In this document: in pieces, positions 1-9,792 of the stretch
Numbering within the stretch: the first letter of the stretch is position 1
Layout: each line of letters starts with the position of its first letter
Origin: Hoeflea sp. YIM 152468
GTDB lineage: Bacteria > Pseudomonadota > Alphaproteobacteria > Rhizobiales > Rhizobiaceae
Length of the DNA: 64,000 bases
Reading direction: 5' to 3'
Assembly (NCBI RefSeq): GCF_029210485.1
Contig: NZ_JARGET010000011.1
Location: 1-64,000, forward strand
Notes under the pieces: model-generated
What the model saw: the letters and a program-made list of their open reading frames with translations, nothing else
What the model was told of the DNA's origin: nothing
Database searches by the model: none
Made by a program: the position numbers and the translations under genes

Positions 1-3000
1 CACGGCGACGATACGCTCAATGCAGGCAATGCTGACGCCACCTGGCTCTACACGGGCAGCAACAATGGCGCGGACACGTTCACCAACAACGCCACGGGTG
101 TGTCCATCGCCAGGGCGGATGCAGCAGGCACGGTCATCGGCGTCAATGGCTACGCCAATGACGGCGTCGACGAGTTCATCGGAACCGGCGACACCATCAT
201 CCGCGACTCCAATGCGGGTCACACGCTCGACTTCACCAACACCAGGCTGACACATATCGGCCGGGTCGAAGGGGCCAATGGCAATGACTTCGTGACGACG
301 GCGTTTACCGCCAACGTTACCGGCACAGTGACCTATGACGGCGGCGCCAACACCGACACGCTGCGCATCAACATGACGCTGGCACAGGCGTCGAACGCCA
401 CAGTGGCGGCCCAGTTCGATGCTTATGTGGCGAGCCCGTCGAACACCCTGTTCGACTTCACGAGCCTCGGGTTCAAGGCGGTCAATTTCGAGAACGTGGA
501 ACTGTTCGTTACTGTTGGCTCGTTCAGCATTCTTGCCAACAACATGGTCATCGGAACAAACGGCACCGGCGGCGACACGATTGTTCCGGGCTCGTCCTCG
601 ACCGGTGTTGTCGGTGTGGCGGGTAACGCGACCAACGACCTGATCTTCGGGCGCAACTACAACGATACTATCGATGCCGGCGACGGCAACGACACCATTA
701 TTGGCGCGCATGGAAACGACACGCTGACCGGTGGGCTGGGCAACGACGTCTTTGTCTATGGCTACGATTCCAACGGAAACGGCTATGACACCGTCAACGG
801 CGGCGACGGCGAGGACCGGATTGTCGCGATTGCCGACAACATCAACATCGGGCTCAACGGCTTTGACAATGATGTCGAGATCATCGATATCCACAACCAT
901 ACAGGCGTGCGGATTACCGGTACTGAAAGCAATTCCGGCGATACGCTGAACTTCTCCAATGTGGCATTCCACAATGCGGGTGTTCAGATCGGCCTGACCG
1001 ATACAGCCAATTTTGTGATCGACGGGCGGAACTACAACGATACCATCACCACGTCGAAACTGAGCGCCGGCACCTATCGCGGTGGGCATGGTAACGACAG
1101 CTTTATCATCGGCGCTGCCAACGCGACATTCATTTACGACTATGACAGCAACGGCCACGGCTTCGATACGTTTTCGGGCAATGTCATCGGCGATACCCGA
1201 TTCACCAAGATCCTGGCTGCGGTCGACAATGTCACCATCGGCCTGGCCGATGGCTTCGTTGATGGCGTCGACGTGATCGACAATGGCGGCAAAAGTGGTG
1301 TCACGCTAATCGGCACCAGTGCGAATAACGACGACAGCTACGACTTTACCAACGTCGTCTTTGCCAACAATGGCACGGCAGTTGGCCTGCACGATGCACC
1401 AGCCTTCCTGTTCAATGCCGGCGACTGGAATGACACTGTCGCGACATCGGACAAAAGCGCAGGCACCTATCGCGGTGGCCATGGCAACGACACGTTCAAT
1501 ATCGGTGTGGCCGACGCAACATTCATTTACAACTATGACAGCAATGGCCACGGCTTCGACAGCTTCAGCGGCAATACCATCGACGATACAAGGATCACCA
1601 AGATCCTGGCTGCCGCCGACAATGTCACCATCGGCCTGGCGTCGGGTTTCGCCAACGGCGTTGACAGCATTGACATCGGGACTCACACCGGCGTCACGCT
1701 GCGCGGCACCGACTCCGGCGTTGGCGACAGTTACGACTTCTCCGAGGTGATCTTCGCGGCCAATGGTGTTGGGGTGGGCTTGACCGGCATGGCGGCATTC
1801 CTGTTCAACGCCGGCAACTGGAACGACGACATCACCACGTCGAATAGAAGTGCGGGACTTTATCGCGGCGGCCACGGCAATGACACATTCCACATCGGTG
1901 CTGCGGACGCGACCTTCGTCTATGATCTTGACCCGAGCGGCAACGGTTTTGACACCTTCACCGGCAATGTCATCGGCGACGGTCAAGACAGCCGGATCAT
2001 TGTCAACGCCAATAACGTCACTATCGGCCTGGCCTCCGGCTTCGTTGACGGCGTCGACACAATCGATGTCGGCATTCACACCGGTACCATGCTGCGTGGC
2101 ACCGACTCCGGCGCTGGCGACAGCTACGACTTCACCAATGTCGCCTTCAATGGCGCCATCACGGTCGACGGCGGTAACTGGAACGACACGATCACCGCGT
2201 CGAACCTCAGCTCGGCCACCTATCTTGGAGGTCACGGCGACGACACCATCACTGGCAACGCGCAGACCGACACCATCATCGGTGGCCTTGGCAACGACAC
2301 GCTCAGCGGCGGCGCGGGAGACGATACGTTCCTGTGGTCGACGGGTGACGGCAATGACCGGGTTGACGGGGGGTCCGAGACCGGCGCCGATACGGTGGTG
2401 CTCACCAACACCACGGCGACACCGGCCACGTTCACGGTCGGCACGATTACCAGCGGCATGCCGATCACGCCGCAGGCGCCCGGCACCGACGGCACCGACA
2501 TCCAGGTGTCGGTGAGCAGCGGCGGCTCCGTCCGTATGGACGAGATCGAGGATATCGTTCTCAACCTCGGTTCGGGCGGCGACATGGTGAACATGACCAC
2601 GCCGCTTGGCGGCACGGCGCTGCACACAAACACGATCACCATCAATGGCGGTGTCGGCAATGACACGGTCGATGCCTCGGGCATCACCAGCGGCCATCGC
2701 GTCGTCTTCAACGGTGGCGACGGCAACGACACGTTCACCTCGGGTGGCGGCGACGACATCTTCAATGGTGGCGAGGGTGATGACGTCCTCACCACCGGTC
2801 TCGGCAACGACACCTTCATCGGCGGTGCGGGCAACGACCGGATTGAGCTTTCCGGGAACGAGGCCGATTACACCCGCGTGGTCAATACCGATGGCACAGT
2901 GACGATTACCCATAATACCACCCTTGCCGAAACGACGATCTCGACGAGCGTCGAGACCGTCAGCTTCGCCGATGGGGACGTCACGATCGATCCGATCCAG

Positions 3001-6000
3001 CTGATCAGCGGTGGTTCGGCGACAGGCTTCACCAGCCTCCAGGCCGCGATTGCAGCCTCGTCCGCCGGCGACACAATCACGATTGCCGTCGGCGAGTACA
3101 CGCTGACAAGCAATCTGACGATCCCGCATTCCCTGACGATCACCGGATCGGGCGAGGATGAAGTGATCATCCGTACTGGCGGCAACGCCAACAGCTACGG
3201 CATTCATGTCACGGCGGTCAATGTCAGCATTTCCAACCTGACGGTCGATGCGTCGGCGACGACCAACAGCTACGGTATCAAGGTAGACCCGGGCACGGGC
3301 GTTGATACTGACAACCTCACCGGGTTCCACCTGGAAAATGTGACTGTCGAAGGTGCAGGACGGTCCGAGATCGATCTGAACGGTGTCGACAATTCGAGCC
3401 TGACCAACGTGACGGCCAATGGCAATGATACCCGCGGCGTCGGCATCGCCTTGACGGACTCCACCGGCATCGTGCTCACCGATATCACCACCACCGGCAA
3501 CAATTGGGGTTCGGTCGGTCTCTATTCGGCGGGTCGCAGCTACGAGCCTGACACCAATGACATCATCTTCAACGGCAGCTACAGCCATGGTGAGACGATC
3601 GGCATATATGCCGACGAGGAGGGTGTCACCTCGGTCGAGAATATCGACTTTGGCGGGATCTTCCCCGGTGGTGTCTACGCGGTGCAGAACGAAGCACATC
3701 GCGACGGCGGTGGTGGCGATGGGCGTGGCGAGGACTTCACCTTCTTCTTCGGCTCCGAAGCCGATGCCGTAGCCTTTGCCCTTGCCCTGCAGGGTGGTGG
3801 TGCCAACACTGCCTCGGTGATCACCGGTCCGCATGGTCCGGACAATATCGATGCAGAGCTCGGCTCCACCTTCATCGTGGTGGAAGGGATGTCGATCCAG
3901 GAAGCGATCGACAATGCATCCAACGGTGACACCATCATGGTCGGCGCAGGCACCTACAATGAAAGCCTGACCATCGACGAGGCGGTCACGCTGGTATCCG
4001 CGGACGGCCCGGGGGCTGCCGTCATCGGGGGAACCCTTCTGACGGATCTTGGTGTGCCCGGTGACATGGGGCTGGACGAATATTTCGAGGTTAACCACCC
4101 TGCCTATTCGGCCAGCAACGGTATCTCGATCAATTCAGACAACGTGACGCTGAACGGCTTCACAGTCACTGGCTATTCGGTCGGGCTGACGCTGGGAGCC
4201 TCCAATGGCGTGTCGATCATCAACAACGTGTTTACCGACAATGTGACCGGTATTCGCAAGGGTATGGAAGCGGAGGTGACCGATGTCACCATCAACGGCA
4301 ATATCATTACCAATGGCATACATGGCATAAACATATATGCAGCTTCCAACGATGCCGGCGCCTTTGACGGTGTGACGATGAACAACAACGCCTTCTCCGA
4401 TCTTTCGGAAAAAGGGATGTATTTTGAGCAACTGTCCCATGCTTCGCTGACCGGGAACTCATTCGATGGTGTCGGCAACTACGGCCGTGTTGCGCCTCCG
4501 TTCGGTCCGGCAAGCCAGAATGGCGAGTTCGGTCAAGCGATCGATATCAACCTGAAGTACGAGACCTACGAGGATGTCAGCTTCGTTGACACGATCATCA
4601 CGAATTCAGGCCATTCCAACCTGGAGGGAGCGGGTTCGCCCGGCATCTTCGGTGCGGCAATCGGCGTGAAAATCCGCGATGACGGCTCTTACAGCGCCGA
4701 TCCGGCCTCGTTCAACGGCAAGATCGAGTTTTACGGCGGCAGCATCGATGGCACCAGTACGGGCTTCCGGATCGGAGAACCGGGCAAGAACAATGGTGGC
4801 CCGAACGTGCTGATCGACGATGTGCTCATCCAGAATGCATCCGTCACCGATGTCGAAAACGCGACCGATCCTGCAATCGGCGGCATAACCACCATCAACA
4901 TGGACGCGGCCCAGGGTACTTTCGACGGTTCCACGTCCCAGGCGCCACTGGTCATCAACGGTTCGGACAATGATGACATCATCATTGGCGGTTCCACCGA
5001 CGACGCGATGACGGGCCGGCAGGGTAACGACATCTATCTCGTCGATGGCAATGACTTGGTTGTGGAAGCCGCCGGCGAGGGTACGGACGAAGTCCGGACC
5101 ACGGACAGCTACGTCCTGCCGGATCATGTCGAGACTCTGACGCTGCTTGACAAGTCCATCAATACCGAGGACTTCGAAGACTTCGATCTCGGCTCGATCG
5201 CGGACGGCGAAAACGGCTGGAAGAACGTTGGCGCGAATCACGACGAGAGCGTCGTGAGCGACGGCGGTGGCCAGGCCTACCGGATTTCCTCGGACCCGGA
5301 TTCCGGCGACTATGGCGGCCCCTATGCACCGGAGCTCAGTGTTGCGGCGGGTGAATCAACGACAACGGCGGGTGCGGATTCGATCCAGGCGCGCTTCACC
5401 TTCAAGGCGGTTGACCCCGATCCTTCGGACAATTCCACCCTTGAAGTCGATTTCGCCGTGGCAGGCCGGAGCGACCGCAACAACTTCATGCGGATCGAGA
5501 ACACCGGTGCAGGGATCCGTATTGCGGTTGCGCTGCCGCTGCTCAACGGCGATTGGGATACCGGAGCGAGTGTCAATAATTTTGACGCCTTCACCGGCAA
5601 CAAACCCCTGATCGAGGGGGTCGACCCCGCGGTTGCGCACACGCTGACGATGGTTCTCAATCATATTGATGGACCAAATAATGACGTGATCAACTACTAC
5701 CTTGATGATCAGTTCATTGGTCGGTCTTCGACATTCGAGAACTACCGGGATTCACGCGGTGGAACGCATGATGACAATGCCGAGGCAAACCAGACGACTG
5801 GGCTTCTGTTCCGTACCTCGGCGCATGATGCGGCGACCGATGGGCCAGGGGGCGTCAACGAAGGTTTCATCTTCGATGATATTACCTACTCGACCTTTGA
5901 CAAGGATGGGCCGGACGCTACTGGCAACGATCTCGACAACGTCCTAGTCGGCAACAGCGGCGACAATACCTTGCTCGGCCTCGACGGCAACGACAGCCTG

Positions 6001-6381
6001 TTCGGCGGTCTGGGCGACGACATCCTTAATGGCGGTCGTGGTCAGGATACGCTGACGGGCGGCGGCGGGGCCGACACCTTCGTCTTCGATGCCGACGCTC
6101 TGGCAGACGGTGGTTTGGGTATCCAGGATCTGATCGCCGACTATGATTTCGCCGGGGGCGACGTCGTGGATCTTTCGGATCTACTCGGCGCGGTGACGGT
6201 GGATGACACCACCAAGGCGGACTACGTCAAGATGAACGGGGCTTTCCTGTCGGTTGACGTTGATGGCGCGGGCACCGATGCAGGGTTCGTTCAGATTGCT
6301 GAATTCACCACTGTTCCTTCGGTCAATGGGCTGCGGATTCTGGTGGATGATGATCCGACGCCGGACAGCGTGATCATCTGA
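1..6381 (+). CDS. RTX / right-handed beta-helix exoprotein, 5' end outside the window
   Basis: The frame is open from base 1 (reads HGDDTLNAGNADATWLYT), so the gene starts upstream; at least 2126 residues are present. The sequence shows scattered nonapeptide RTX motifs (GGxGNDTxx, e.g. around 660-750, 2230-2330, 2640-2840 and 5930-6070). Four copies of a roughly 131-residue unit lie between about 1018 and 2244. Two solenoid stretches resemble pectate-lyase/NosD-type right-handed beta helices, each opening with an 'LQAAIAAS..GDTITIAVGEY' or 'IQEAIDNASNGDTIMVGAGTY' signature (about 3030-3700 and 3880-4900). A concanavalin/laminin-G-like segment follows (about 5160-5900). The last 150 residues (GLGIQDLIADYDFAGGDVVDLSDLL) look like a type I secretion C-terminal target. 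Known for the family: Ca2+-dependent folding after export by a type I secretion system. Inference: secreted adhesin or surface protein; a polysaccharide-active enzyme is possible, but no catalytic residues were identified. No type I secretion genes lie in the window. Confidence 0.9.
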   Translation, partial: HGDDTLNAGNADATWLYTGSNNGADTFTNNATGVSIARADAAGTVIGVNGYANDGVDEFIGTGDTIIRDSNAGHTLDFTNTRLTHIGRVEGANGNDFVTTAFTANVTGTVTYDGGANTDTLRINMTLAQASNATVAAQFDAYVASPSNTLFDFTSLGFKAVNFENVELFVTVGSFSILANNMVIGTNGTGGDTIVPGSSSTGVVGVAGNATNDLIFGRNYNDTIDAGDGNDTIIGAHGNDTLTGGLGNDVFVYGYDSNGNGYDTVNGGDGEDRIVAIADNINIGLNGFDNDVEIIDIHNHTGVRITGTESNSGDTLNFSNVAFHNAGVQIGLTDTANFVIDGRNYNDTITTSKLSAGTYRGGHGNDSFIIGAANATFIYDYDSNGHGFDTFSGNVIGDTRFTKILAAVDNVTIGLADGFVDGVDVIDNGGKSGVTLIGTSANNDDSYDFTNVVFANNGTAVGLHDAPAFLFNAGDWNDTVATSDKSAGTYRGGHGNDTFNIGVADATFIYNYDSNGHGFDSFSGNTIDDTRITKILAAADNVTIGLASGFANGVDSIDIGTHTGVTLRGTDSGVGDSYDFSEVIFAANGVGVGLTGMAAFLFNAGNWNDDITTSNRSAGLYRGGHGNDTFHIGAADATFVYDLDPSGNGFDTFTGNVIGDGQDSRIIVNANNVTIGLASGFVDGVDTIDVGIHTGTMLRGTDSGAGDSYDFTNVAFNGAITVDGGNWNDTITASNLSSATYLGGHGDDTITGNAQTDTIIGGLGNDTLSGGAGDDTFLWSTGDGNDRVDGGSETGADTVVLTNTTATPATFTVGTITSGMPITPQAPGTDGTDIQVSVSSGGSVRMDEIEDIVLNLGSGGDMVNMTTPLGGTALHTNTITINGGVGNDTVDASGITSGHRVVFNGGDGNDTFTSGGGDDIFNGGEGDDVLTTGLGNDTFIGGAGNDRIELSGNEADYTRVVNTDGTVTITHNTTLAETTISTSVETVSFADGDVTIDPIQLISGGSATGFTSLQAAIAASSAGDTITIAVGEYTLTSNLTIPHSLTITGSGEDEVIIRTGGNANSYGIHVTAVNVSISNLTVDASATTNSYGIKVDPGTGVDTDNLTGFHLENVTVEGAGRSEIDLNGVDNSSLTNVTANGNDTRGVGIALTDSTGIVLTDITTTGNNWGSVGLYSAGRSYEPDTNDIIFNGSYSHGETIGIYADEEGVTSVENIDFGGIFPGGVYAVQNEAHRDGGGGDGRGEDFTFFFGSEADAVAFALALQGGGANTASVITGPHGPDNIDAELGSTFIVVEGMSIQEAIDNASNGDTIMVGAGTYNESLTIDEAVTLVSADGPGAAVIGGTLLTDLGVPGDMGLDEYFEVNHPAYSASNGISINSDNVTLNGFTVTGYSVGLTLGASNGVSIINNVFTDNVTGIRKGMEAEVTDVTINGNIITNGIHGINIYAASNDAGAFDGVTMNNNAFSDLSEKGMYFEQLSHASLTGNSFDGVGNYGRVAPPFGPASQNGEFGQAIDINLKYETYEDVSFVDTIITNSGHSNLEGAGSPGIFGAAIGVKIRDDGSYSADPASFNGKIEFYGGSIDGTSTGFRIGEPGKNNGGPNVLIDDVLIQNASVTDVENATDPAIGGITTINMDAAQGTFDGSTSQAPLVINGSDNDDIIIGGSTDDAMTGRQGNDIYLVDGNDLVVEAAGEGTDEVRTTDSYVLPDHVETLTLLDKSINTEDFEDFDLGSIADGENGWKNVGANHDESVVSDGGGQAYRISSDPDSGDYGGPYAPELSVAAGESTTTAGADSIQARFTFKAVDPDPSDNSTLEVDFAVAGRSDRNNFMRIENTGAGIRIAVALPLLNGDWDTGASVNNFDAFTGNKPLIEGVDPAVAHTLTMVLNHIDGPNNDVINYYLDDQFIGRSSTFENYRDSRGGTHDDNAEANQTTGLLFRTSAHDAATDGPGGVNEGFIFDDITYSTFDKDGPDATGNDLDNVLVGNSGDNTLLGLDGNDSLFGGLGDDILNGGRGQDTLTGGGGADTFVFDADALADGGLGIQDLIADYDFAGGDVVDLSDLLGAVTVDDTTKADYVKMNGAFLSVDVDGAGTDAGFVQIAEFTTVPSVNGLRILVDDDPTPDSVII
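1018..2244 (+). repeat. tandem repeat, four copies of a 393-nt unit in the RTX gene
   Basis: The codons for the anchor TYRGGHGND (or LYRGGHGND, TYLGGHGDD) recur with TYR-equivalent codons ending at 1080, 1473, 1866 and 2226. The first two spacings are exactly 393 nt and the last is 360 nt. Each copy also carries FxYxYDSNGHGFDxFSGN, a VTIGLAxGFVDGVD segment and a DSxGDSYDFTNVxF segment. The copies are clearly homologous but diverged, so these are old in-frame duplications rather than recent slippage. Confidence 0.85.
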
Positions 6382-6516
6382 TCATTTCTGTCGATGCCCT
6401 TGATCCGGTTCCGGTTGGAGGGCACAACGGTTCGGCGGAAACAGCAGCGTGACAACCCATTTCACAAACGCCATGGCGATGCGGGGGCTGGAAGTTTCAG
6501 GGGAATTGTTCGGGGG

Positions 6517-7728
6517 ATGGCTGTGAGAGATTATCTGCGTGACGTTGCGTCAAGAGCCACACCTTTGGCCGGACGCGCCTCTCGGACCGGTGCAATGCGT
6601 GCTTTGCTGCTGACGGCGTTGGTTGCTCTGGCCGGATGCCAGGCCTCCAGTCTGGGCGACGGGCTGGCGGACGACGCAAATTCGGGTGCCACCCCCGTCA
6701 CCAGTTCGAGCTATGGTAACGGGGCTGTCACGATTGCGATGCTGCTGCCGTCGGACGCGTCAATGCGCGCCAAGGCGGCCGACATTGCCGATGGCGCGCG
6801 GCTGGCACTGGATGATCTGGGCGGCGGCCGGCTCAGCATCGACTTTCAGGTTTCCAATTCCCGCTCTGGCGATGTTGCCGGTAAGGTCCAGGCTGCCGCG
6901 GCTTCCGGCACGAAGCTGATTATCGGGCCGGCGACCGATGCGGAAGTGGCCAAGATCATTTCTGCAACCAGCCTGCCGCGGCCGCCGATTCTGGCGCTTG
7001 TCGCCAACAATTCGGCTGGAGGAACCCATATCTGGCCGCTCTATGGCGACGCCATCGACAGTGCGCTCGAGGGTGTCGGTGTGGCAGTTGCCGCCAAGCA
7101 GAAAAACATCGTCGTGGTGCATGAGGCCGGTTTTTCGGCCGAGAATCTACTCAGGCTCAGGGAAGGCATCCGTCTGAAGGGCGGCATCACGGTTGGCTTC
7201 GTGCCGTACCCCTCGAGTGGCGGGAACTTACGCGCCGCATTTGCCAGGGGGTCGGCGGTTTTTGCCAAGGCCAACACCATCGTGCTGCTCGGAAGCGGCG
7301 AGGCGATCGGACAAGTGATCGACATTCTGGCGGCAGGCGAATTCGGTCAGTCGATTGCAACAGCGATCGCCACGTCGTTGATTCCGGCAGACATCTACAA
7401 GCGGCCTTCGGCGCAAGGACTGATGGTGGCGATTCCGTCGACCTCAAGTGTGGGCGTCATTTCGGATCGTTTCAAAGCCAGGTTTGGCCGAAGCCCCAGC
7501 TATGACGCGGCCATCGGCTATGACTCAATTGCGATTGCGGCAGGTCTGGTACGTTCGGGTGGTGCAGACGCGATCACAGTGGTAAATCTGACCTCGGAGC
7601 AGGGCTTTCGCGCGGCAACCGGGCTGTTCCGGTTCCGGCCTGATGGTCGGATCGAGCGGCGCATGGTGGTCCACCGCATCGAAAACGGCAACCTGAAAAT
7701 CATCCAGGAAGAGGGCGACGGCTTCTGA
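6517..7728 (+). CDS. Penicillin-binding-protein-activator-like periplasmic ligand-binding lipoprotein
   Basis: The protein of about 403 residues has a lipoprotein signal (LLLTALVALAGC) whose Cys would be lipidated. It is followed by a type I periplasmic-binding fold (Peripla_BP_6/LivJ-like: VTIAMLLPSDAS, ADGARLALDDLGGG, then a second lobe with IATAIATSLIPADIYKR). In alphaproteobacteria such proteins are annotated as penicillin-binding protein activators, by analogy with LpoA; that function is inferred here. The ATG at 6517 is preceded by a purine-rich stretch. The ATG at 6595 (MRALLLTALVALAGC) would give a shorter and more conventional signal, and the frame is also open back to 6394. No transporter partner lies next to it. 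Confidence 0.7.
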   Translation: MAVRDYLRDVASRATPLAGRASRTGAMRALLLTALVALAGCQASSLGDGLADDANSGATPVTSSSYGNGAVTIAMLLPSDASMRAKAADIADGARLALDDLGGGRLSIDFQVSNSRSGDVAGKVQAAAASGTKLIIGPATDAEVAKIISATSLPRPPILALVANNSAGGTHIWPLYGDAIDSALEGVGVAVAAKQKNIVVVHEAGFSAENLLRLREGIRLKGGITVGFVPYPSSGGNLRAAFARGSAVFAKANTIVLLGSGEAIGQVIDILAAGEFGQSIATAIATSLIPADIYKRPSAQGLMVAIPSTSSVGVISDRFKARFGRSPSYDAAIGYDSIAIAAGLVRSGGADAITVVNLTSEQGFRAATGLFRFRPDGRIERRMVVHRIENGNLKIIQEEGDGF

Positions 7729-7860
7729 CCGGCGTCACATCTTTGCCTCCCACGAATAGGCTTCCGTTGATCATCGGTCTATATCTGGGGTGGACCCGAG
7801 GGGTTGAACCTGTGTGTTGCCTGTCCGGAGAACCCGGAGCGGCGGCGGGACTGGGGGGCG

Positions 7861-7878
7861 CCGCCATCGGGCGGTTTT
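7861..7878 (+). terminator. weak intrinsic-terminator-like hairpin
   Basis: CCGCC (7861-7865) pairs with GGCGG (7870-7874) around a four-base loop and is followed by TTTT. It lies between the lipoprotein gene and the membrane protein gene. The stem is only 5 bp, so the call is tentative. Confidence 0.3.
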
Positions 7879-7958
7879 GGGGCATGGTTTGAATGGATTG
7901 ACCCTGACCGGTTCGTTCGCGGAGTATCGCAGGGCAGCGAATCAGGTCGGGTGACAGC

Positions 7959-9665
7959 ATGAACATGCACTCCATGGATATGAACGGGACGCCGGGGCGA
8001 CGCGCGCTGCTCTGGCTCTATCCGCTTCTGCTGGCCTTCGTGCTGCTGCTGGCGGTGCTGCAAAGCCTGCCGCTGGTTCTGCCGATCGGCCCGATGTACT
8101 GGGATGTCCTGGTCTATTACGATGCGATCGGCCGGATCGGGCAGGGGCAATGGCCATCGCTCGATTTCTTCGCGCCTGTCGGCCCGCTTGAGTATTTTCT
8201 CGCAGCCCTGTCGGCGCGGCTGTTTGCCGACGCACACCCCGTGCTGCTGACCCAGTGGATCTGGCTGCCGGTCACGGTGCCGGTGATGGCGCTGATCCTG
8301 TGGGATGTGGCGCGCGGCTCCGGCAAGGCGGCGGTGTGGCTGCTTGCGCCGTGGATGCTGTTTACCGCGCTGCCCTACAATGGGGTTGATTATTATCCCT
8401 ATCCAGGCACCGACGCCTTTGGAATCTACAACCGGCATGGCGCGCATCTGATCTATCTGACGGCTGCTGCGGTGCTGTTCGTGCGCAGCCCGGTGGTACA
8501 GACGCTGGTGTTGAGCCTGCTGGTTCTGGCAATGGCGTTCTGCAAGATCACCGCGCTGCTGGCGGCCAGCCCGCTTTTGCTTTTCGGGCTGGTGCTTGGC
8601 CGTATCCGGCCGGTGACGGCGCTGGCAACAGCCCTGATCTGTGTTGGCGCCACCGGGGTTGCGGAACTGCTGACCGGGATGGTGATCCCCTATGTGCAGG
8701 ATATTGTCGTGCTGGCGTCGCAGAACACCGGCGCGCTGTTGCCGCGGTTTCTGACTGCGGCGTCGCTGCATTTCAATGTGTTTGGAGCCGGCGGGCTTGT
8801 GGCGATTGTTCTGCTGATTGCAGCGCTGAGCGGCAAGGCGGCAGCGGATGGACAATCAGGCAACAGCCGCCATGCCGGAATGTTTGATGCGGACTGGTTC
8901 TGGGTGGGCCTGCTGCTGGTGTGCGGATTGTTCTATGAAACCCAGAACACCGGAAGCCAGGCCTTCCTGATGGTCTGGCCGGCGCTGCTGGCAATCCTGC
9001 TGCGGCCAAAGGCGGATTATGCGGGCTACCGCAGTCTGATCCTTGTGTTGATCGGATTTACCGTGATCCCGACGGTGAGCACGGTCCTGCACAAGGCTGC
9101 GCGGGCGCTGGCGGTGGCGCCGGGCTATATCGCACTTGATGCGCCGGACCTGGGGCCCCTCGGCCGGGTCTCTGCCAAGGATGTCATGGTGGAACAGGCA
9201 GATCGGATGCGCGGCGTCTATATCGCGCAACGGAGCGCCTACGAGGCGATTGCCGAAACCGAAGCCTTGCCGTCATTCCTGCTGTTTTCGGATCCGGATT
9301 ACCAATATCTGCTGATCCAGGAAATGCAGGCGGCAACGGTGGCAATCCGGGCGCTAGAGAAAAACTCCGGACGCCGGTTCGAGCGTGTTCTCAATCTCGA
9401 TTTCGCCAATCCGTTTCCGTTTATCCTGGGCATCAAGGGCGCCGATCATGTCGCCATCGGCGCCGACCCGAACCGTGCGGTTCCTGCGCTGGATGCCAGG
9501 ACCCGTGATGCGGTGGCCAGGACTGATCTGGTGCTGGCGCCCGGCTGTCCGGTGCATTATGCGCGCAAAGCACTGTTTGATCACTACGCCTCGGCTTTGT
9601 CCGGGCATACCAGGATCGCACTGACGCCCTGCTATGACGCCTATATTCTGACCACGGCGCCGTGA
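7959..9665 (+). CDS. Polytopic membrane protein, GT-C glycosyltransferase-like
   Basis: This 568-residue protein has about ten or more hydrophobic segments (first at residues 15-40, then repeated to about residue 370) and a soluble C-terminal part of about 190 residues. The first external loop carries an acidic, aromatic stretch (MYWDVLVYYDAI, then SLDFFAPVGPLEYF). This is the kind of Asp-containing loop found in GT-C enzymes that use lipid-linked sugar donors. I cannot assign a substrate. Several in-frame ATGs cluster at the start (7959, 7965, 7974, 7980), so the N-terminus is uncertain by a few residues. It stands alone, with no polysaccharide genes beside it. It could equally be a membrane protein of unknown function with this topology. 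Confidence 0.6.
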   Translation: MNMHSMDMNGTPGRRALLWLYPLLLAFVLLLAVLQSLPLVLPIGPMYWDVLVYYDAIGRIGQGQWPSLDFFAPVGPLEYFLAALSARLFADAHPVLLTQWIWLPVTVPVMALILWDVARGSGKAAVWLLAPWMLFTALPYNGVDYYPYPGTDAFGIYNRHGAHLIYLTAAAVLFVRSPVVQTLVLSLLVLAMAFCKITALLAASPLLLFGLVLGRIRPVTALATALICVGATGVAELLTGMVIPYVQDIVVLASQNTGALLPRFLTAASLHFNVFGAGGLVAIVLLIAALSGKAAADGQSGNSRHAGMFDADWFWVGLLLVCGLFYETQNTGSQAFLMVWPALLAILLRPKADYAGYRSLILVLIGFTVIPTVSTVLHKAARALAVAPGYIALDAPDLGPLGRVSAKDVMVEQADRMRGVYIAQRSAYEAIAETEALPSFLLFSDPDYQYLLIQEMQAATVAIRALEKNSGRRFERVLNLDFANPFPFILGIKGADHVAIGADPNRAVPALDARTRDAVARTDLVLAPGCPVHYARKALFDHYASALSGHTRIALTPCYDAYILTTAP

Positions 9666-9792
9666 CCGGTTCTTGCAGGTGGACATTTTGTTGAGCGCGA
9701 GACTGGCGAGTTGGTGCTTGCCGTCTTGACGGCTGCTTCCGGGCGCAGGAAAGTACGGCGTTAACGCCAATCCAACACGTCCGGAGTATGCG

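Noticed and set aside
1018-2244. CRISPR-like or satellite array
   Set aside because: The repeats are in-frame coding units of 393 nt with diverged sequence inside an RTX gene, not short direct repeats with spacers.
1306-4098. 930-codon minus-strand ORF opposite the RTX gene
   Set aside because: Shadow of the GC-rich, repeat-laden RTX reading frame. The translation is low-complexity with no domain, and the plus-strand frame is clearly coding.
7779-8855. 358-codon minus-strand ORF (Arg/Gln/His-rich)
   Set aside because: Antisense shadow of the polytopic membrane protein; the hydrophobic plus-strand gene explains the region.
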